Source: DASSKP01 sp035695045 (GTDB lineage: Bacteria; Actinomycetota; Actinomycetes; JAFAQI01). From it: DNA of 24,681 bases. The DNA is taken from NCBI GenBank assembly GCA_035695045.1, contig DASSEX010000034.1, forward strand, positions 1 through 24,681, read 5' to 3'. The position numbers and the translations under genes are program-made. Numbering within the stretch: the stretch's first letter is position 1; every line of letters begins with the position of its first letter. This document shows, piece after piece, positions 20,435 to 24,681 of this stretch. The notes under the pieces were generated by a model. That model ran no database searches. It was not told where the DNA came from and saw nothing but the letters and a program-made list of their open reading frames with translations.

Positions 20435-23125
20435 CTAGCGGTAGTTCTGGTGCCATGCGGCGGACAGCCGCGTCCGCGCGGCGTAGGCCGTCGCGGCGGT
20501 CAGCAGCACGGCCGCCCCGCCGAACAGCCAGGGCGCCGGATCGCTGCCGTCCCCGCCGAGCCGGCTCATCTGCATCTCGCCGGACTCCTCGAGGCTGACA
20601 CCGGCGTCGGCGTCGGCGAAGGCGAGCTGGCGCTGCTCCTCCTCCTGGCTCGCGAAACCGGCGTTGGCGTTCGGCACCGGGTTGGGGTTGGGGTTGGCGT
20701 TCGGCAGCGGGTTGCCCGGCGCGGGCGGAGCGGCCGCGACGGCGGCGGGCGGCACGACCGCGGCCACGGGCGGCAACGGCTTGGTGTGCGGGAGCGGTGC
20801 AAGTGCGTCGCAGGTGACGGTCGCCGTCGAACCGACGAGAGAACGCGTCCCGTCGGTGGCGTTGATGCCCAGGTGGTAGACGTGGCGCTGCTTCGCGCGC
20901 GGGCACGTGAACCGCACCGTGTAGCCGGTCGTGTTGTCGTTGCGAAGGTTGAGCACCGGAGCGCGGGTGACCAGCGATGCAACCCGCGCGTCGCCGTTGA
21001 ACACCAGCCCGATCGTTCGCAGGTCGGGAAGGTTCTCCGCCGCATTCACGATCGCCGGCGCCAGCTTCACCGGCTGCGTCTGCTCGTGGAGCGTGACCCC
21101 ACCGATGCTGGTCGTCGTCTTGACGATGGGCACCTTGCAGACGAACGGCTGACCTGCCGGTACGTCCGGGACGAGGTCGCCGTTGCAGTCGACGCCGCCC
21201 CGCGGGGCCAGCGAACCGGTCGCCGTCGCCATGTCCTGCTCGTCGTGCATCGACTCGAACTGAGGACGCTGCGAGGCGTCCCCGCCGCTCTGCTGAACGG
21301 CGAGGCCGATCGGATAGACGCGGTGCGAACGCAGCGTGGACACGACGGTGTCCCACTGCGGCGTCAGGTAGTGGCGCTCGCGGTGGAACGGCGCGTCGGT
21401 GGCGAGCACCGCGAGGCGCAGCGAGCCGGTGCGGTAGCCCGCGTCCTGACCGACCGGTACGACGACCTTCTTGCCCGCGATCTGACCCTGACCGGTTGTC
21501 GACTGCAGCAGCGCCGTGAGGTCCGCCTCCGGCGGGTCGCCGCCTCCGCCCGCCTTGAGCTTGTTGAGCGCCGCCTGCAGTGTCGCGTCGTCCAAGCCGA
21601 TCTTGCGCCGCAACGTATACGGCTTGTCGCCGATCTCGCCAGCGCCCATGTCCTCCACGTTCGGCGCGTAGTCACGGAACTCCGCGACACCGAAGCGGGC
21701 GTCGAGCCCCGTGTCCGCAACGTCGTTGACGATGATCGCGAGGTCCTGCCGCAGCCCGTCGATCGTCGCCTGCATGCTGTCGGTCGTGTCGACGAGGAAC
21801 ATCACGTCGACGGGAGACGGCGTGCGAGGCAACAACAGCCGATACGGAACATCGCGATGCGCGCCGGGACGCAACGTGATGTTCGCTGTGTGCGGGGTCA
21901 ACGTCGCCGGGAACTGCTTCGGCGGGCCCTGCTGGTTGAGCACCACCTGCTGCAGGTGCTGCACGTCGAGCACCGCACCGTCGACGGTGAAGCCACGAAA
22001 GACGACGGCGTTGCCGATGGCGCCCTGCAGGACGTAGCCGGCAGGGCTCGGCGCAGTGAACTCGAGGTCCGTCGGCACGCCGTTCGGCGGCGTCACGTCC
22101 TCGGCCGAAGCCTTGTCGCCGTCCTTCTCGACGAACAGCCGGTGCGAGTCGGCGACCGCAACGGTGTCGAGCAGCGGAGTGAGTGCAACCTCTGCAGCGT
22201 CCACCGGAGTGGGCTCGCTCACCCAGGACGACCCGGCGTCGTCGCTACGGTCGATGTGCGCCGACCGGGTGTGACCCAGAACGATCCGCGCGCCGCCGCC
22301 GCCGGACACGACGTCGTACGACGCCACGTCGCCGGCGACCGGACCGTGCTGGATGAACTCCGACTGCCCACCCTTGTAGGTGACCTCCAGGCCGTGCGGG
22401 CCGAGCGCGTACGCCGTCGTCGGAACGCCCGGGTCGGCGCGAAGGTGCGTGAGTCCGTCGATCGGCGCGGTGCCCTGCTGCCACGTGCCGCCGAAGTTGC
22501 CGCTCGTGTAGATGCCCGGGCCGCCGCTGACGGGCTGACCGCCCGTCACGATCGCGTAGACGTCGTTGGGGGCGAAGTCGACGGCCGAGACGTCCTGCAG
22601 GTCGCCGCTGGACGGCAGGCCGCTCGACCGTTCGAGAACGCTGCCGTCCTGGCTGACGGCGTAGACCACCGGCTGGTGCTTGAGCGGGGAGACCAACGTG
22701 CCGCCGATGTAGACGTTCGCCGACTGCGTCGCGGAGCTCGGTGCCGCGATGTCGGTGATCGTCAGGTTCGACGGGATGCGCAGCAGGCCGTCGAGCGGCT
22801 GCGGAACGTCGATCGGCAGGATCGACTGGCCGGGTGACGCGGGGAGGGCGATCGCGCGCCAGGTGCAGCCGAGGTCGTCGGTGCGCATGACGGCGGTGCC
22901 GTTGGTCGCGAACGCGCGGCCGGGGACGTAGGGCACGGCAACCGCTTGTACGACCTTCTGCGGCTCACCGGCCGGAAAGTGCGGGAGAGACGCTGCCCAG
23001 CCACCGCCGATGCTCTTGCGCGCGCAGGTCCCGCCGGCCTTCGCCGCCTGCACAGCAGACCCCGCGCCGCCCGCGACGATGGAACCGGTCACGGCGACCG
23101 CGAGGAGCAGACGAAGCCTGCGCAC
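20435..23125 (-). CDS. Exported propeller-VWA protein with C-terminal membrane anchor
   Basis: An 896-residue envelope protein. The GTG at 23125 has GGAG 9 bases upstream, and a signal peptide follows (LRLLLAVAVTGSIVAGGAGS). Residues about 30-390 contain Asp-box-like motifs (RTDDLGCTW, TSGNFGGTW, RSDDAGSSW), suggesting a beta-propeller. A von Willebrand A domain spans about 435-640, with the metal-binding MIDAS motif DVMFLVDTTDSM near residue 443 and the GGGDPPEADL loop, recalling integrin-beta-type VWA domains. Cysteine-containing beta domains, a Pro/Asn-rich tether (PNANPNPNPVPNAN) and an acidic segment lead to one transmembrane helix near the C-terminus (PWLFGGAAVLLTAATAYAA) with a basic tail. 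Adhesion or protein assembly outside the membrane is likely; ligand unknown. It begins 15 bases after the ftsH-like gene. Confidence 0.82.
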   Translation of the reverse strand: MRRLRLLLAVAVTGSIVAGGAGSAVQAAKAGGTCARKSIGGGWAASLPHFPAGEPQKVVQAVAVPYVPGRAFATNGTAVMRTDDLGCTWRAIALPASPGQSILPIDVPQPLDGLLRIPSNLTITDIAAPSSATQSANVYIGGTLVSPLKHQPVVYAVSQDGSVLERSSGLPSSGDLQDVSAVDFAPNDVYAIVTGGQPVSGGPGIYTSGNFGGTWQQGTAPIDGLTHLRADPGVPTTAYALGPHGLEVTYKGGQSEFIQHGPVAGDVASYDVVSGGGGARIVLGHTRSAHIDRSDDAGSSWVSEPTPVDAAEVALTPLLDTVAVADSHRLFVEKDGDKASAEDVTPPNGVPTDLEFTAPSPAGYVLQGAIGNAVVFRGFTVDGAVLDVQHLQQVVLNQQGPPKQFPATLTPHTANITLRPGAHRDVPYRLLLPRTPSPVDVMFLVDTTDSMQATIDGLRQDLAIIVNDVADTGLDARFGVAEFRDYAPNVEDMGAGEIGDKPYTLRRKIGLDDATLQAALNKLKAGGGGDPPEADLTALLQSTTGQGQIAGKKVVVPVGQDAGYRTGSLRLAVLATDAPFHRERHYLTPQWDTVVSTLRSHRVYPIGLAVQQSGGDASQRPQFESMHDEQDMATATGSLAPRGGVDCNGDLVPDVPAGQPFVCKVPIVKTTTSIGGVTLHEQTQPVKLAPAIVNAAENLPDLRTIGLVFNGDARVASLVTRAPVLNLRNDNTTGYTVRFTCPRAKQRHVYHLGINATDGTRSLVGSTATVTCDALAPLPHTKPLPPVAAVVPPAAVAAAPPAPGNPLPNANPNPNPVPNANAGFASQEEEQRQLAFADADAGVSLEESGEMQMSRLGGDGSDPAPWLFGGAAVLLTAATAYAARTRLSAAWHQNYR

Positions 23126-23140
23126 GAGATGAAGCTCCGG

Positions 23141-24681
23141 TCAGCTGGTGGAGGTGGTCTGCGCGGAGCTCGACTGACGACGAGAACGCGTGGAGACGCC
23201 CTTCGCGCGGATCCCGCCCTTGCCGACCGGCTTCATCTTCTTCTGCAACGCGTCGAGGTGCGCCTGCAGGACCGCGCCTTCCAGCGTCTCGTGCTCGGTC
23301 AGCGTCGCGGCGAAGTCGTCGAGCACCGTGCGGTGGTGCTCGAGCAGCACCGCGGCGCTCGTCTGCGCCTCACTCATCAAGCGCCGGATGGCCTGGTCGA
23401 GCGCGGCCTTGGTCTCCGGTGCGATGTCGGCGAGCGGCGTCTCGTCGCCCAGGAACGCCGCGGCGTCCGGGCCGAGCAGCCGCAGCGGCGCGACCTCTTC
23501 GGCCATGCCGAACCGCGCGACCATGTCGCGGGCCAGCGCGGTCGCTTCCTCGAGGTCGGCCTCGACGCCCGTGGAGATCTCACCGGTCACCAGCCGCTCG
23601 GCAGCGGCGCCGGCGAGCTTCACCGCGAGCCGGCCGCGCAGCTGCGACTCGGTCAGCAGAACTTCTTCCTCTTCCTCGCGCAGCTCGGTCGTGGCGATCG
23701 CCCGGCCGCGGGTGAGGATCGAGACGCGCTGGACGGACTGCTGCTCGTCCTGGCAGAGCGCGACGATGACGTGACCCGCTTCGTGGTACGCCGCCCGGTT
23801 GCGCTCTTCCTCGCTCATCAGGTGGCCACGGCGCTTGGGGCCTTCGAGCACGCGACGGATCGCCTCCAGGACGTCGCCACGGGTGACCTGGTCGCGCATG
23901 CCGCGGATGGTGAGGAGCGCCGCCTCGTTGACGACGTTGGCCAGGTCCGCACCGGTGAAGCCGGGAGTGCGGTTGGCGATCTCGTTCCAGTCGACGTCCG
24001 GAGCGAACGGCTTGTTGCGCGCGTGGATGCGCAGGATGCGCTCGCGGCCCTCGCCGTCGGGACGCTCGATGGTGATGTGGCGGTCGAAGCGGCCGGGGCG
24101 GCGAAGCGCCGGGTCGAGGATGTCCGGACGGTTGGTCGCACCGATCACCACGATGCCCTTCGAGACGTCGAAACCGTCCATCTCGACGAGCAGCTGGTTG
24201 AGGGTCTGCTCGCGCTCGTCCGAGCCGCCGGACGAGCCGCCACCACCGCGCTTGCGGCCGGCGTCGTCGAGCTCGTCGATGAAGATGATCGCGGGAGCGG
24301 CGGCACGGACCCGTGCGAACAGGTCACGCACCCGGGCCGCGCCGACACCGACCAGCGCCTCGACGAACTCCGCACCAGCGACGGAGAAGAACGGCACCTC
24401 GGCCTCGCCGGCGACGGCCTTGGCGAGGAGCGTCTTGCCACACCCGGGCGGGCCGAACAGCAACAGGCCCTTCGGGGGCGCGGCGCCGAGTGCTTCGTAC
24501 TTGGCCGGTTTTTTGAGGTAGTCGACCACCTCGCGCAGCTCGGTGATCGCCTCGTCGACGCCGCCGGCGTCCTCGAAGGTGACCTTCGACAGCTTCTTGC
24601 CGACCCGGCCGCGCTTCATCTGGGAGAAGTCGGTGACGTCGCCGAGCCCTCCGCCGCTGCGGCCGCCGGGTGCGAGCAGGA
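23141..24681 (-). CDS. ftsH: Divergent FtsH-family AAA+ zinc protease (5' end off window)
   Basis: The open frame enters from the window edge, so the N-terminal membrane region is not visible; residue numbers below count from Met at 24619. The AAA module has Walker A GPPGCGKT (56-63), Walker B IIFIDELDDAG (111-121) and the arginine-finger segment RRPGRFDR (183-190). The M41 protease has HEAGH (289-293) and a downstream Asp365 (GVEADLEEAT). FtsH hexamers extract and degrade membrane and soluble proteins. Two departures stand out: the pore loop usually reads FVEMFVG but here is FVEALVG, replacing the substrate-gripping Phe with Leu (89), and the region after HEAGH is unlike canonical FtsH. It looks like a secondary paralogue serving the adjacent envelope proteins. 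Confidence 0.85.
   Translation of the reverse strand, partial: LLAPGGRSGGGLGDVTDFSQMKRGRVGKKLSKVTFEDAGGVDEAITELREVVDYLKKPAKYEALGAAPPKGLLLFGPPGCGKTLLAKAVAGEAEVPFFSVAGAEFVEALVGVGAARVRDLFARVRAAAPAIIFIDELDDAGRKRGGGGSSGGSDEREQTLNQLLVEMDGFDVSKGIVVIGATNRPDILDPALRRPGRFDRHITIERPDGEGRERILRIHARNKPFAPDVDWNEIANRTPGFTGADLANVVNEAALLTIRGMRDQVTRGDVLEAIRRVLEGPKRRGHLMSEEERNRAAYHEAGHVIVALCQDEQQSVQRVSILTRGRAIATTELREEEEEVLLTESQLRGRLAVKLAGAAAERLVTGEISTGVEADLEEATALARDMVARFGMAEEVAPLRLLGPDAAAFLGDETPLADIAPETKAALDQAIRRLMSEAQTSAAVLLEHHRTVLDDFAATLTEHETLEGAVLQAHLDALQKKMKPVGKGGIRAKGVSTRSRRQSSSAQTTSTS

Noticed and set aside
20419..20441. Small hairpins GCAGG/CCTGC and CCGCTAGCGG at the end of the propeller-VWA gene
   Set aside because: The stems are only five base pairs and lie inside a likely operon; not enough to call a terminator.
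19733..22837. An open plus-strand frame of more than 1,000 codons
   Set aside because: It runs antisense through the DUF559, small secreted and propeller-VWA genes, is Arg-rich with no domain, and would read through the palindrome.

Overview
The window is about 24.7 kb of GC-rich DNA with strong G/C third-position bias, GTG and TTG starts and ATGA start/stop overlaps. Actinobacterial markers (RsiG, SigD/RsdA, an HbhA-like protein, DUF2516) point to a high-GC actinomycete; I cannot name the genus from the sequence alone. No rRNA, tRNA, insertion sequence or CRISPR array was seen. Coding density is high, and no gene-free stretch exceeds 300 bases.

Positions 1-3650 hold an hbhA-like neighbourhood. 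An XRE regulator, an HbhA-like Lys/Ala-rich coiled-coil protein and a DUF2516 membrane protein all lie on the minus strand, but a CopD-like membrane protein, an M48 protease and a VOC-fold protein separate the last two. Positions 3659-6651 are a SigD/ShbA-type sigma factor and its membrane anti-sigma RsdA (4-base overlap), divergent from a secreted acidic Ser/Gly/Asp-rich protein and a lipoprotein. An exact 9-base motif, repeated in inverted orientation, stands in front of both transcription units.

Positions 6691-9079 are a tightly overlapping minus-strand operon: BKACE (DUF849), RsiG (the c-di-GMP-responsive anti-sigma-WhiG factor, with both c-di-GMP signature motifs intact) and a Zn-type L-asparaginase. 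Positions 9226-12447 carry a 918-residue DUF4388 protein containing 24 tandem 9-residue helical repeats, followed by D-aminoacyl-tRNA deacylase. YgfZ then lies convergent to these. A secreted Asp-box beta-propeller protein, a methyltransferase, a LysE-type exporter and an FAD-linked oxidase fill 13560-18785.

Positions 18792-19887 are the most unusual stretch. An AbiEi/DUF559 nuclease-like gene is bracketed by two copies of one palindrome (22-base arms, 18-base loop in both copies), and its stop codon lies inside one arm. The layout recalls REP elements and their RAYT nucleases, but with a PD-(D/E)XK-type protein. The remainder (19898-24681) is a minus-strand gene set: a divergent FtsH-family AAA protease entering from the window edge, a large exported propeller-plus-VWA protein with a C-terminal membrane anchor, and a small secreted protein. 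Together they may be an envelope protease/VWA module.
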